A DNA stretch of 41,265 bases from Rhodoferax sp. (lineage in GTDB: Bacteria; Pseudomonadota; Gammaproteobacteria; Burkholderiales; Burkholderiaceae_C): positions 1 through 41,265 of the forward strand of contig JANYJD010000226.1 in NCBI GenBank assembly GCA_025358555.1, written 5' to 3'. Shown piece after piece: positions 1-8,280 of this stretch. Numbering within the stretch: position 1 is the first letter of the stretch; every line of letters begins with the position of its first letter. The notes beneath the pieces were generated by a model that saw nothing but the letters and a program-made list of their open reading frames with translations, did not search any database and was not told where the DNA came from. Position numbers and translations under genes: made by a program.

Positions 1-158
1 TCCTGTGCAATCACAAGGTCGGAATACCCCGTGGCCGCCATCAAAATCATATTGGCGCGCACCGCGCAACGAACGCTTGCTAGGCTTGATGTACTCCAGC
101 GAAGCAAAGTCTCCAGGTCATCCTGGCCAAATTCGACTACTCCCCTGCGACTGTTCAT
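1..158 (-). CDS. IS630-type transposase, N-terminal part (cut by window edge)
   Basis: Read on the minus strand from ATG at 158, the frame is open to the window edge and gives about 52 residues. After a short lead (MNSRRGVVEFGQDD) it has the pattern LETLLRWS-x(10)-RCAVRANMILMAATGYSDLVIAQ, which matches the start of the helix-turn-helix domain of IS630/Tc1-mariner-type transposases (LExLxR..., RARIVLxAAxGxSNxEIA). GAGGGG about 6 bp before the ATG could serve as ribosome binding site. The catalytic DDE part would lie to the left of the window, so completeness cannot be judged. The family call rests on this short stretch only. Confidence 0.5.
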   Translation of the reverse strand, partial: MNSRRGVVEFGQDDLETLLRWSTSSLASVRCAVRANMILMAATGYSDLVIAQ

Positions 159-224
159 TCGGATACCCCTCGAAACTGCAATGTTCAGGGTAAGATCAGG
201 ACAACCAATAATAGTTCAATATAT

Positions 225-497
225 ATGCAACACTACACTAGCTCCGGCCCAAGCTCACGCGCACGTGCCGATTTGCGTGGTGGCCCGGTGTTTGATGCCG
301 CCGGGCGACTGTTGGGGATGGCAGTGGCTGGCAAGCCCAACGAACCAGACCGATTGGTCATGGTGTCCGCCCTGCCCCCAGGGGTGCGCGGGTCCATGGC
401 GCGTCCTGGCCCCCAAGATGTCAAAACTCGACATGGCATAGACAAAATTTATGAGATCAGCCTGACGACCGCATTGCAGGTGATAGCAGCGCCGTAG
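225..497 (+). pseudogene. Remnant of a trypsin-like serine protease (C-terminal end)
   Basis: The frame encodes RADLRGGPVFDAAGRLLGMAVAG followed by DRLVMVSALPP. This resembles the block after the catalytic serine in trypsin/Do-like proteases (GxSGGPVFDxxGRLVGxxxG, then a strand with RLVPVSxLP). The serine itself is missing (LRGGP instead of SGGP), and no protease sequence is readable upstream, where the IS630-like end lies. After about residue 50 the similarity stops. I read it as the 3' end of a gene decayed or cut by the insertion. It could also be chance similarity in a degraded stretch. Confidence 0.35.
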
Positions 498-687
498 CCG
501 CACGCGGATTCTTGCGGCGACATAGTTGCTCGAAACCGATTTCACGCCGCAAACCCGAGCAGTTCGGGGCAATAGCATTTTGCTGACGTCCGAGCCAACC
601 ACCGTTTTGCTCTTGGCATAGCGCTCACTTTTATTTCGACACCAACGCGACTCGAACGATGCGTCCCTCTGGATGTAGGACGTCAAC
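498..687. other. Intergenic, no gene recognised
   Basis: Short open frames exist on both strands but none has a recognisable start context or motif. The stretch ends at the Pho box of the downstream phosphatase. Confidence 0.5.
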
Positions 688-705
688 CTGTCACACGACG
701 GTCAT
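688..705 (+). promoter_or_regulatory. Pho box upstream of the metallophosphoesterase lipoprotein
   Basis: CTGTCAC-ACGA-CGGTCAT: two direct 7-mers 11 bp apart, 13 of 14 matches to the PhoB consensus CTGTCAY-N4-CTGTCAY. Ten bp further is CATAGT (716-721), a plausible -10 element (4/6), which would start the transcript near 728, about 35 nt before the ATG at 763. The spacing is that of a PhoB-activated promoter, where the box replaces the -35 element. PhoB control is inferred from the motif. Confidence 0.7.
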
Positions 706-762
706 AGTTGTGCGACATAGTTGGGGTCTTTGCAATCCTCGATCCCAGCCATCTGAAAACCC

Positions 763-3318
763 ATGATTCAACGTCACATCGCTTTACTCAGCACGACTTC
801 CTTGTCCGTCCTTTTAGTTGCCTGTGGAGGCGGCAGCGATTCCGAAGGCGGCGGCAGCTCAGGAACCAACTACACAGGTTCCGTCGTCGGCTCGTACATC
901 GAGAACGCGCGCGTCTGTATGGACGTGAACAAAAACGGACTGTGCGACGCCAACGAACCGCAGTCTCGTACTGCCCGTGATGGTGCATTTGCGATTCAAT
1001 CCGTCCCGGGGGCAGACCTCATTGCCGATGTGGGCACAGACGCTTTTGTCGCAGAAAAAGCTGATTTCTCCGATCGCAAAGCTGTTACCACGCGGTTTGT
1101 TTTGCGCAGCCACAGTGCATTGTGGGCCAGCGGTAATTCCGTAGTAAGTGCGCTTTCGTCTACCGTGTCTGCTGACCTGGACGCAGGCACTACCTTAGAT
1201 ACCGCCCGCAAAAAGCTGGCGGACGCGCTGGGCTTGGAAGCCGCAAAAGTATTGGGCAACTACAACACTGAAACCGACGCAGTCGTCAAAGGCACTTTGC
1301 AAGGTTATGGCAAGAACCTGATAGCCGTGCTCCAAGACGTGACATCTGCCGTAGCTGCGGGGCGCACCGAGAGCAGGGACTTAGCCACTGAGCTGCGCGG
1401 CACGTTGGCACCCACCGCCACGACGGGTACGGTCAAATACAGCTGGACACAGGTTGGCGCGGACCACAGTCCTGCCAGCAAACTGGAGATCACGGCAATC
1501 GTGCCATCGCCAAATGGCACGCCCACCACTCCCACGCTGGCCACGAACCCGGCAACGGCTGGCGTGACTATTGGCGCGGCCACATTTGCGACGCGAATCT
1601 CGACCAACGCCGCCACGTCGGCTCCAAGCAATTTGTACACGTCAGGCGGTATGGTGGCGCGCACGATTGTGGTGCCCGATGCCAGCGGGAATGCGGTCTG
1701 CCCAAAAATCCGCGTCAATGGCGTAGAGTCGACGATGACCGTGCGCGCACCTGCCGTAAGCGGTGTTGCTTCGCGGGGTGATTTCTATGGCTCCAGCCGT
1801 TTGGTGGATTTCCCAGTTTTGACGTGTGAGGCACGCTTGCCCGCCACGGCCACTTCGGCCAGCATCAATGGGAAGCCGCTCAAGCTAATGTCTGGCACCA
1901 CCAACGTGAACCGCGTGTTGGTAATTGGTGACACGGGTTGCCGCGTCAAAGGCCCCACGGCGTTTTTACAAACCCCCGAAGGCGTGGCCTCCGGCGGCGA
2001 CCGCCTGCAAGACTGCACCAGCGAAGCGGCTTGGCCCTACAACAAACTGTCGCGGGTTGCCGCCAGCTTCAACCCCGACTTGATCGTGCACAACGGCGAC
2101 ATGCATTACCGCGAAGGCTTTCCCGAGGGTGTTGAGCAGGTATTTGGCGGTGCGGGCAATGCGGCCAACGGCGGCTCGCAACAAGACAACGCAACAGTCA
2201 AAGCGAAGTTCGCCACCGCAGGCATCAGCGACTCCATTACCTTCGGTTGGCGCGCTTGGGAAGAAGACTTCTTCAAGCCCGCAGGCCCGCTTTTGAGCAT
2301 GGCACCTTGGGCATTAACCCGCGGCAACCACGAGTTGTGTGACCGTGCAGCGCAAGGCTGGTTTCGATTTTTGGACACCCGCAACTTTCCTAAAGTCGGC
2401 ACAACCTATGCAAGGTCGGATGAGCCTGAATACGACGGCACCGACGGTGCCGCAGCCAACTTCAAGTACGTCCGGGGTACCAGCTACACCAATTCAAAAA
2501 ACTGCAGCCAATACGTTGACCCCGTGTCTGCGGTACTGGGCGATTTGCATCTTGTACTCATTGACGTCGGCATGATGAACGACGTTCCGGGCCTTAGCGC
2601 CAGCATGGGCAGCACGAATGGCGACCACGTCCGCACGGCCCGTCAACTTACGGCGTTAAGTAATTTGCCGGTGTCTAAAGATCCCACTAAAGTGACCTGG
2701 ATCGTCGGCCACAAACCGTTGTTCGCCTATGCTGGTAGCGCCGCGGTTGCTGGCAACGCACCTCAGCCGGCAGCTGCCCGCACTTGGCAATTTCAAAAAG
2801 CAATCTCGCCAGGCGCTGAGAGTGTGGACAACGGCAATGGTGTGCTACCTGCCAATACTCAAATGACCCATGCAGGCCATATTCATGGCTTTCAAATGAT
2901 CAGCCAACCGGCTGAAACAGGCATGCCCATCTCGGTGCTGATGGGTACGTCTGGCGACAACCTTGAAGGTCTGATTGAAGCCAACAGCGGTGCTGCCCTG
3001 GCAGCCACCGGATTTGGCAACAACATCACTGGGGGGCGCTGGCCGTGGTTTGATCAGATCATCAATAGCGCAACTGTCAAGGCTGCGAGCTGGTATACAT
3101 CGCTTGCAAAAAATCCTCAAAACTTCAGCTCCAGCGCTATTACTGCTGCGGGCAAACGTGAAACGGCTGTGTTGACCGAATTCAGCTTCTTGGTTATTGA
3201 CAGAATTGCAGTGACAAACGGCAGCGCCCCGAACTGGCAACTTCAGGTCTATGACATCAATCGCAAGTTGCTGCGAACTTGCATTACCTCGGCTAAGACC
3301 GCAAGCTGCGACGGCTGA
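763..3318 (+). CDS. Large lipoprotein with calcineurin-type metallophosphoesterase domain
   Basis: 851 residues. The N-terminus is a lipoprotein signal with lipobox LLVAC (Cys about 21) followed by a Gly/Ser linker, so the protein is probably membrane-anchored and faces the periplasm or cell surface. Residues about 38-70 (IENARVCMDVNKNGLCDANEP) resemble the Ca-binding, carboxypeptidase-regulatory-like module seen at the start of many surface lipoproteins. The metallophosphoesterase motifs occur in order: VIGDTG (about 388), HNGDMHY (about 444), RGNHEL (about 520), VGHKPL (about 647) and HAGHIHG (about 704). Together they give the dinuclear metal site. The substrate is unknown; a phosphomonoester or diester is likely, since a strong Pho box lies upstream. 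There is no clear Shine-Dalgarno, and ATG 763 is chosen because it opens directly into the signal peptide. Confidence 0.85.
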   Translation: MIQRHIALLSTTSLSVLLVACGGGSDSEGGGSSGTNYTGSVVGSYIENARVCMDVNKNGLCDANEPQSRTARDGAFAIQSVPGADLIADVGTDAFVAEKADFSDRKAVTTRFVLRSHSALWASGNSVVSALSSTVSADLDAGTTLDTARKKLADALGLEAAKVLGNYNTETDAVVKGTLQGYGKNLIAVLQDVTSAVAAGRTESRDLATELRGTLAPTATTGTVKYSWTQVGADHSPASKLEITAIVPSPNGTPTTPTLATNPATAGVTIGAATFATRISTNAATSAPSNLYTSGGMVARTIVVPDASGNAVCPKIRVNGVESTMTVRAPAVSGVASRGDFYGSSRLVDFPVLTCEARLPATATSASINGKPLKLMSGTTNVNRVLVIGDTGCRVKGPTAFLQTPEGVASGGDRLQDCTSEAAWPYNKLSRVAASFNPDLIVHNGDMHYREGFPEGVEQVFGGAGNAANGGSQQDNATVKAKFATAGISDSITFGWRAWEEDFFKPAGPLLSMAPWALTRGNHELCDRAAQGWFRFLDTRNFPKVGTTYARSDEPEYDGTDGAAANFKYVRGTSYTNSKNCSQYVDPVSAVLGDLHLVLIDVGMMNDVPGLSASMGSTNGDHVRTARQLTALSNLPVSKDPTKVTWIVGHKPLFAYAGSAAVAGNAPQPAAARTWQFQKAISPGAESVDNGNGVLPANTQMTHAGHIHGFQMISQPAETGMPISVLMGTSGDNLEGLIEANSGAALAATGFGNNITGGRWPWFDQIINSATVKAASWYTSLAKNPQNFSSSAITAAGKRETAVLTEFSFLVIDRIAVTNGSAPNWQLQVYDINRKLLRTCITSAKTASCDG

Positions 3319-3815
3319 TTTTTCTTGAGGGGCGGTCGATTCTGCCCATCACACCGCATCCGCGTGTACCGTTTACGTTTTCTTCAATCCGGGTACCGGC
3401 ATCGATGCGGATAGCGCGTTGCAAGCGCAGCCGACTGTACGCTGTGGCATCCGATGGATGAGTTCAAATTAGTCGGGCTACCTGGAGAGACTCGAGGCCA
3501 AAGAGTTAAGGAAGCGCTGAATATGTCCTGGCGGATGTGCGGCAGCCGGATCGGGATGGGATGCAAGGTGGATTTCGCAGGCAATAGCCAAGCTATTGGC
3601 AAGAAATTCAACGCAGCAGACCGCCCGAGCCCGGCTGATCGCACGCCGCTGGGGACTTGTTCAGCGCTTCCATAACAGCGCAGAAGCTCTGTTCAGCTCT
3701 TTTTAGCCACCTGTTTACCACCAAAACGCTCCTCTTTCAGTAGCTACATATATCCAATTTGCGGTACCCGCGTCTCTTGTTGATGTTGCGCAAAATGCAA
3801 TCTCACTCCAAAGTA
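3319..3815. other. About 500 bp without a recognised gene
   Basis: Between the metallophosphoesterase and the PhoD Pho box. The longest plus-strand frame (3454-3675, 73 codons) has no ribosome binding site or recognisable motif, and neither do the minus-strand frames. It may hold decayed coding sequence, but I could not identify it. Confidence 0.5.
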
Positions 3816-3833
3816 TTTTCATACCTCTGTCAT
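3816..3833 (+). promoter_or_regulatory. Pho box upstream of phoD
   Basis: TTTTCAT-ACCT-CTGTCAT, 12 of 14 matches to CTGTCAY-N4-CTGTCAY with the 11-bp period. TTCAAT at 3844-3849 sits ten bp further as a possible -10. The inferred start near 3856 leaves a 20-nt leader carrying the AGGAG of phoD. This supports the ATG at 3876 over any upstream in-frame start. Confidence 0.65.
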
Positions 3834-3875
3834 ACGGCTTTAGTTCAATCATGTACTTACCAGGAGCATTCAACT

Positions 3876-5642
3876 ATGGCCGACCCAAGCAGCCGCCGCA
3901 ACTTCATCGTCACATCCACATCCGCTGCCACCGCAGCAGCCGTCAGCAGCGTGCTGGTGGCCTGCGGCGGTTCGGACGCACCCACCGCAGAATTCAAATA
4001 CGGTGTCGCCAGCGGTGACCCGCTGGCAGACCGGGTAATGCTCTGGACCCACGCCAAAATTGCAGACAGCACAGCCGTGGTTGGCTTGACCTGGCAGGTC
4101 GCGTCCGATGCCGCGTTCGCCAGCATCCTCAGGTCTGGCAGGGTAGAAACCAGTGAAGCCACCTCATTCACCGCCAAAGTGGATGTCACCGGGCTCGCGG
4201 CGGGTGCCAGCTATTTTTACCGCTTCCTTGATGAAGCCGGAACCAGCTCCACCGTCGGCACCACCCGCACCTTGCCAGCGGCCAATGCCGCTTCGGTCAA
4301 GTTCGCGGTGTTTTCATGCGCGCTGTATTCGGAAGGCTTTTTCAACACGTACGATGCAGCGGCGAAGTCGGATGCGCAGTTCGCTATTCACCTGGGGGAC
4401 TACATCTACGAATACGGCGCTGAAGCCACCAAGTTTGGCAATGCCGATGCCGTGGCGTTGGGCCGTGTGACCAGCCCCGCCACAGACATCGTCACACTGG
4501 CCGATTACAGGGCGCGCTATGCCCGGTACAGGTCTGATCCCAATTTGCAGGCGCTGCACGCAAAAATGCCGTGGATCACGGTGTGGGACGACCATGAATT
4601 TGCCAACAACGCCTACGTCAACGGTGCTGAAAACCACAAGGCGGCCACCCAGGGCGACTGGAACACGCGCAAGGCCATTGCCGCCCGCGTCTACCACGAG
4701 TGGATGCCGATCCGCACGCCCGATGCCGCCAACCTGCTCAAAATCTACCGCAGTTTTGACTTTGGCAAGCTGTTCACCCTGCACATGCTGGACACCCGCA
4801 TTGAAGGGCGCGACCAGCAATACGACAACTTTGGCGATGCCGATGGGGGCGTTGGCCGTTACATAACCGGCTTGAGGACCGGCACCGATGCATCGCGAAA
4901 AATGGTCAGCACTGCCCAGCAGAACTGGCTCACCAGTGGCATGGCTGCTTCCACCGCGACATGGCAGTTTTTGGGCAACCAGGACATCATGGCGCGGATG
5001 TGGATACCCGGCTCGGTGCTGGCCGCACAGGGTGCCAACCCGCCCAACCCGGCTGCCGTGCAGGCCGCCGTCAGCGCGTACCTGACAGCCAAGGCGACCC
5101 GGGCCGCTGCCGGTGCAGCCGCGTTGACGCCGACCCAGGCCGGGCTGCTCAACACCACCCTCAACCCTACGCTGCCCTTCAACCTGGATTCGTGGGACGG
5201 CTACCCCAGCAACCGCGAGGCCATTCTGCAAACGGCGCGCGCGCAAAACAAGAAACTGGTGGCGCTATCGGGCGACTCGCACAATGCCTGGTTCACCAAC
5301 CTGACGACCCTGACTGGCGTCAAAGTCGGCGTCGAGTTTGCGGGCTCCTCGGTCACTGCGCCTGGGTTTGAGAGCGCGGGCCTGGGCGCGCTGGCCAGTT
5401 CGCTGGATGGCAGCGCGTTGGTGTCGCAACTGGGTGCCACGGCCATTGGCGCAGGCCTAGGCCTGATTGATGACCTGAACTACGCCGACACGATCCGCCG
5501 GGGCTACCTGCTGATGACGGTGACGGCCGATGCGGTGAAGGGCGAATACGTGTTCATGAGCACCGTCAAGTCACAAACCTACACCGCAGCCGTTGGCAAA
5601 ACCATCAGCGTGGCCGCAAGCGGTGCGGTGACGTATGCGTGA
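3876..5642 (+). CDS. phoD: PhoD-family alkaline phosphatase/phosphodiesterase (Tat-exported)
   Basis: 588 residues from ATG 3876, which has AGGAG at 3862-3866; a start at 3759 would place the Pho box inside the gene. The N-terminus SSRRNFIVTS is a twin-arginine signal and is followed by a lipobox-like LVAC, so it may be a Tat lipoprotein. A PhoD N-terminal domain (FKYGVASGDPLADRVMLWTHA) precedes the phosphatase core: VFSCALYSEGFFNTY, HLGDYIYEYG, VWDDHEFANNA, and the late metal ligands in LSGDSHNAWF. PhoD enzymes are Ca/Fe-dependent and hydrolyse phosphomonoesters and diesters in the periplasm. The Pho box immediately upstream fits induction by phosphate limitation. It is separated from the upstream phosphatase by about 550 bp and is probably monocistronic. 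Confidence 0.92.
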   Translation: MADPSSRRNFIVTSTSAATAAAVSSVLVACGGSDAPTAEFKYGVASGDPLADRVMLWTHAKIADSTAVVGLTWQVASDAAFASILRSGRVETSEATSFTAKVDVTGLAAGASYFYRFLDEAGTSSTVGTTRTLPAANAASVKFAVFSCALYSEGFFNTYDAAAKSDAQFAIHLGDYIYEYGAEATKFGNADAVALGRVTSPATDIVTLADYRARYARYRSDPNLQALHAKMPWITVWDDHEFANNAYVNGAENHKAATQGDWNTRKAIAARVYHEWMPIRTPDAANLLKIYRSFDFGKLFTLHMLDTRIEGRDQQYDNFGDADGGVGRYITGLRTGTDASRKMVSTAQQNWLTSGMAASTATWQFLGNQDIMARMWIPGSVLAAQGANPPNPAAVQAAVSAYLTAKATRAAAGAAALTPTQAGLLNTTLNPTLPFNLDSWDGYPSNREAILQTARAQNKKLVALSGDSHNAWFTNLTTLTGVKVGVEFAGSSVTAPGFESAGLGALASSLDGSALVSQLGATAIGAGLGLIDDLNYADTIRRGYLLMTVTADAVKGEYVFMSTVKSQTYTAAVGKTISVAASGAVTYA

Positions 5643-5802
5643 AGTGGGCCTGAAACCGTGAGCGCTGCAATGCGGCAAATTCCAGCACGCCCCACAGAAG
5701 GCACGCCGGAATGGCAATGGCCCGGAAAAAAGCAGATTTGTGCAACATGATGGGGTGGACTTGCGTCTTACAGTGAGGTAACTGCGAGGCTATCTGCGCA
5801 AT

Positions 5803-5820
5803 ATGTCAGGGCCGTGTCAC
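5803..5820 (+). promoter_or_regulatory. Weak Pho-box-like site before the M14 peptidase gene
   Basis: ATGTCAG-GGCC-GTGTCAC, 11 of 14 matches with the right 11-bp period. However, it lies only 23 bp before the ATG at 5844, which leaves almost no room for a -10 and leader. It may be fortuitous. Confidence 0.25.
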
Positions 5821-5843
5821 CACAGGGTAGCCAAAGAAATGCA

Positions 5844-6860
5844 ATGCTGAACACGACCGCATTGCCCGAGCTGACCGCCTTGGAGCGCATCATTGAGCTG
5901 GGCGCAGACCGGCTGTCGTCACGCATTGCCTGTGAAGTGGATTTGCCGGGCAAAGGGCGCTATCCGGTCCATGTGATCACCTTAGGCAACCCATCGCTGG
6001 ATGTGCCGGCCGTTGGCTATTTTGGCGGCGTGCACGGCCTGGAGCGCATTGGGGCGGGTGTGGTGATTGCTTATTTACAAAGCCTGGTGATGCGCTTGCA
6101 GTGGGACAGCACGCTGCACCGGCAGCTTGAATCGGTACGCCTGGTGTTCATGCCCATCGTCAACCCCGGCGGCATGGCCCGTGGCACACGCGCCAACCCC
6201 AATGGAATCGATTTGATGCGCAATGCGCCGGTGGACACAAAAGATCCGGTGCCTTTCCTGGTGGGCGGGCAACGCATCAGCGCCGGGCTGCCGTGGTACC
6301 GTGGTCCGCTGGATGCACCCATGCAGACAGAGAGCCAAGCCGTGTGCGACGTGGTGGCAGCCGAGCTGTTATCGCGCGATTTCAGTCTGAGCGTGGATTG
6401 CCACTCGGGCTTCGGCGCGCGCGACCGCATCTGGTTCCCGTTTGCCCACACCCGCGCGCCCATCACACACCTGGCAGAAATGCACGCACTTCAAAGCATT
6501 TTCGTGCAGTCCAACAGCCACCACCGTTACATCATTGAGCCGCAAAGCCTGCAATACCTGGCGCATGGCGATCTGTGGGACTATCTGTACCTGCAGGCTT
6601 GCGCCCGGCCAGGCCGTGTTTTTTTACCGCTGACGTTGGAGATGGGCTCATGGCTTTGGGTCAAGAAGAACCCGCGTCAGCTGTTTTCGCGCCACGGCCT
6701 TTTCAACCCGCTAATTGAGCACCGGCAGCAGCGCGTGCTGCGGCAGCATCAACTGTTACTGGACTTTCTGTCCAGAGCTGCCTGTGGGCAGCACCTGTGG
6801 ATGCCCGGTCCGCTTACCCGAGCGCAGCATCATGCGCAGGCGTTGCAAGACTGGTATTGA
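5844..6860 (+). CDS. M14-family zinc metallopeptidase / deacylase-like protein
   Basis: About 338 residues from ATG 5844; a GTG at 5814 is possible but has a poorer context. Zinc-peptidase motifs are visible: GGVHGLERIG (the HxxE metal pair), NPGGMARGTRANPNGIDLMRN (substrate-carboxylate region with the RxNxxGIDLxRN pattern), DCHSGFG (third zinc ligand) and LTLEMGSW (the catalytic Glu). No signal peptide is evident, so it is probably cytoplasmic. The substrate is unknown; relatives are annotated as carboxypeptidases or DUF2817 proteins. The stop TGA overlaps the ATG of the next gene by one base, so the two are translationally coupled and probably act together. Confidence 0.75.
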   Translation: MLNTTALPELTALERIIELGADRLSSRIACEVDLPGKGRYPVHVITLGNPSLDVPAVGYFGGVHGLERIGAGVVIAYLQSLVMRLQWDSTLHRQLESVRLVFMPIVNPGGMARGTRANPNGIDLMRNAPVDTKDPVPFLVGGQRISAGLPWYRGPLDAPMQTESQAVCDVVAAELLSRDFSLSVDCHSGFGARDRIWFPFAHTRAPITHLAEMHALQSIFVQSNSHHRYIIEPQSLQYLAHGDLWDYLYLQACARPGRVFLPLTLEMGSWLWVKKNPRQLFSRHGLFNPLIEHRQQRVLRQHQLLLDFLSRAACGQHLWMPGPLTRAQHHAQALQDWY

Positions 6861-7711
6861 TGGCAATCGACACCACGCATCCCGGCACCAATATCGACAC
6901 CGCAACCGCAACCGCGACAGATACCAACATCGCCACCTCGGCGGACAAATCGCCCTGGATTTTTATTCGTGGCCTGACGCGCGAAAGCCGTCACTGGGGC
7001 GCCTTTATCGCACAGTTTGAAACCGCGCTTCCCGACAGCCGCGTCGTCACGCTGGACTTGCCGGGCAATGGCTACCTGAACCTGCAGACCAGTCCGACAA
7101 ACGTGCAAGCCATGGTGGAGAGTTGCCGAGACCAATTGATGGCCCGCCACATTGCGCCGCCTTATCGCCTGCTGGCCATGTCGCTCGGGGCGATGGTCGC
7201 CGTGGCCTGGGCCAGCACCTACCCTCACGAGGTGGTGGCCCAAGTGCTGATCAACACCAGCCTGCGGCCCTTCAGCGCGCTCTACGAGCGGCTGCGACCT
7301 GCAAATTACGCGGCTCTGTTGAAACTGGGCGTCATCGGCGCGACCCCGCAACATTGGGAGCGGACCATTCTGCGCCTCACAAGCAACCACGCGGGCCAGT
7401 CTGGCGAAGACAAGCTCCTGCCCCTCTGGCTGGCTTGGCGGCAGGCCAACCCCGTCTCGCGCGCCAACGCTGTGAGGCAACTTGTTGCCGCTACCCGGTT
7501 TTGTGCGCCGCACGGCAAACCCACTGTCGCCACATTGCTGCTGGCCAGCACGCAGGACCGCCTGGTTTCGGTCGCATGTTCAAAAACACTTGCCAGCCGG
7601 TGGCAATGCAACTTGCGCCTGCATCCAAGTGCCGGCCACGACCTACCCTTGGACGCTGGCCCGTGGGTAGCAGCCCAGGTGCGGGCCTGGCTGGGCCTTA
7701 CTGGGCTGTAA
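6860..7711 (+). CDS. Alpha/beta hydrolase
   Basis: 283 residues. ATG 6860 shares its A with the TGA of the M14 gene. A Thr/Ala-rich, low-complexity head (residues about 5-30) precedes the fold: WIFIRGLTRESRHWG (oxyanion strand), VVTLDLPGNG, nucleophile elbow LLAMSLGAM (Ser in A-M-S-L-G), LLASTQDRLV (acid Asp) and HPSAGHDLPLD (catalytic His). A complete Ser-Asp-His triad is therefore present. Substrate unknown. The coupling to the metallopeptidase suggests a shared pathway, such as esterase plus amidase steps on one compound. It converges with sixA. Confidence 0.75.
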   Translation: MAIDTTHPGTNIDTATATATDTNIATSADKSPWIFIRGLTRESRHWGAFIAQFETALPDSRVVTLDLPGNGYLNLQTSPTNVQAMVESCRDQLMARHIAPPYRLLAMSLGAMVAVAWASTYPHEVVAQVLINTSLRPFSALYERLRPANYAALLKLGVIGATPQHWERTILRLTSNHAGQSGEDKLLPLWLAWRQANPVSRANAVRQLVAATRFCAPHGKPTVATLLLASTQDRLVSVACSKTLASRWQCNLRLHPSAGHDLPLDAGPWVAAQVRAWLGLTGL

Positions 7712-7770
7712 CCCGGTGCAAAGACGGAAAAATCGGCAAATTTCCTGTATTTTTGGGGTAAATAACGCCT

Positions 7771-7815
7771 CTAGCCCCCGTCAAAAGTGCATGTCTAGCT
7801 ATATTTTACGTAGCA
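7771..7815 (+). repeat. Dispersed 31-bp intergenic repeat, copy A
   Basis: The first copy of a family of five with the pattern STAGCCCYYGTC-N8-A-x(4)-T-W-GCTA followed by an AT-rich tail. This copy reads CTAGCCCCCGTC ... TCTAGCTATATTTTACGTAG and lies between the converging hydrolase and sixA genes. The other copies are at 14516, 24048, and on the minus strand 34059 and 38709. Confidence 0.6.
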
Positions 7816-7818
7816 ATA

Positions 7819-8280
7819 CTACAAAACCTCGGGTGACTGCACCGTCACCACTACGGTTTGGGAAAGGTCTGCGCGCTCTCTGTTGCGCAGCCACCAGACT
7901 GCGCCGCGCTTGACCGCGCATTCACTCGCGTTCAAGCCCAGCAGCCGGGCGATGACCTGTCCCAGCACCGGTTGGTGGCCGACGATGAGCACCGTGGCCT
8001 TGCCGTGCGGCCATTGCGCCGCTTCCAACAATTGTTCAATCGTGCCGCCAATGGCAAGCTCAGGCCTGATTTTGTATTTGCGCTCTAAGGCCAACGCCGT
8101 CTGCTCACAGCGGCGTGCCGGGCTGACCAGCACTCGCGTGCCTTCCGGCAATTGCCGGTCTAGCCAATGGGCCATGCGCGCGGCCTGCTTCTCTCCTCGG
8201 CCCGTTAACGCACGCGACGTGTCGTCCTGCCCGTCCTGCAGGTCTTGCGCTTCGGCATGCCGCCACAGGACAAGGTCCAT
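7819..8280 (-). CDS. sixA: Phosphohistidine phosphatase SixA
   Basis: 153 residues. It is a histidine-phosphatase superfamily protein: LVLWRHAEA carries the catalytic RHG-like motif, SPARRCEQTA a conserved Arg, and IVGHQPVLG the second catalytic His. Length fits the SixA family (about 160 residues). SixA removes phosphate from phosphohistidine, for example on HPt domains or PTS proteins. The ATG at 8280 shares a base with the ppk stop, so it is coupled to polyphosphate kinase. The ppx gene that often sits between ppk and sixA in related genomes is absent here. Confidence 0.88.
   Translation of the reverse strand: MDLVLWRHAEAQDLQDGQDDTSRALTGRGEKQAARMAHWLDRQLPEGTRVLVSPARRCEQTALALERKYKIRPELAIGGTIEQLLEAAQWPHGKATVLIVGHQPVLGQVIARLLGLNASECAVKRGAVWWLRNRERADLSQTVVVTVQSPEVL

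Noticed and set aside
3384-3675. Small frames on both strands between the two phosphatase genes
   Set aside because: No ribosome binding site, no motif and no neighbour relation; likely non-coding or decayed.
4314-5246. A 310-codon open frame antisense to phoD
   Set aside because: Opposite the catalytic region of a well-conserved phosphatase; no start context.
5803-5820. Pho box before the M14 peptidase as a main regulatory site
   Set aside because: 11/14 match, but too close to the probable start codon to allow a -10 element and leader; kept only as a low-confidence feature.
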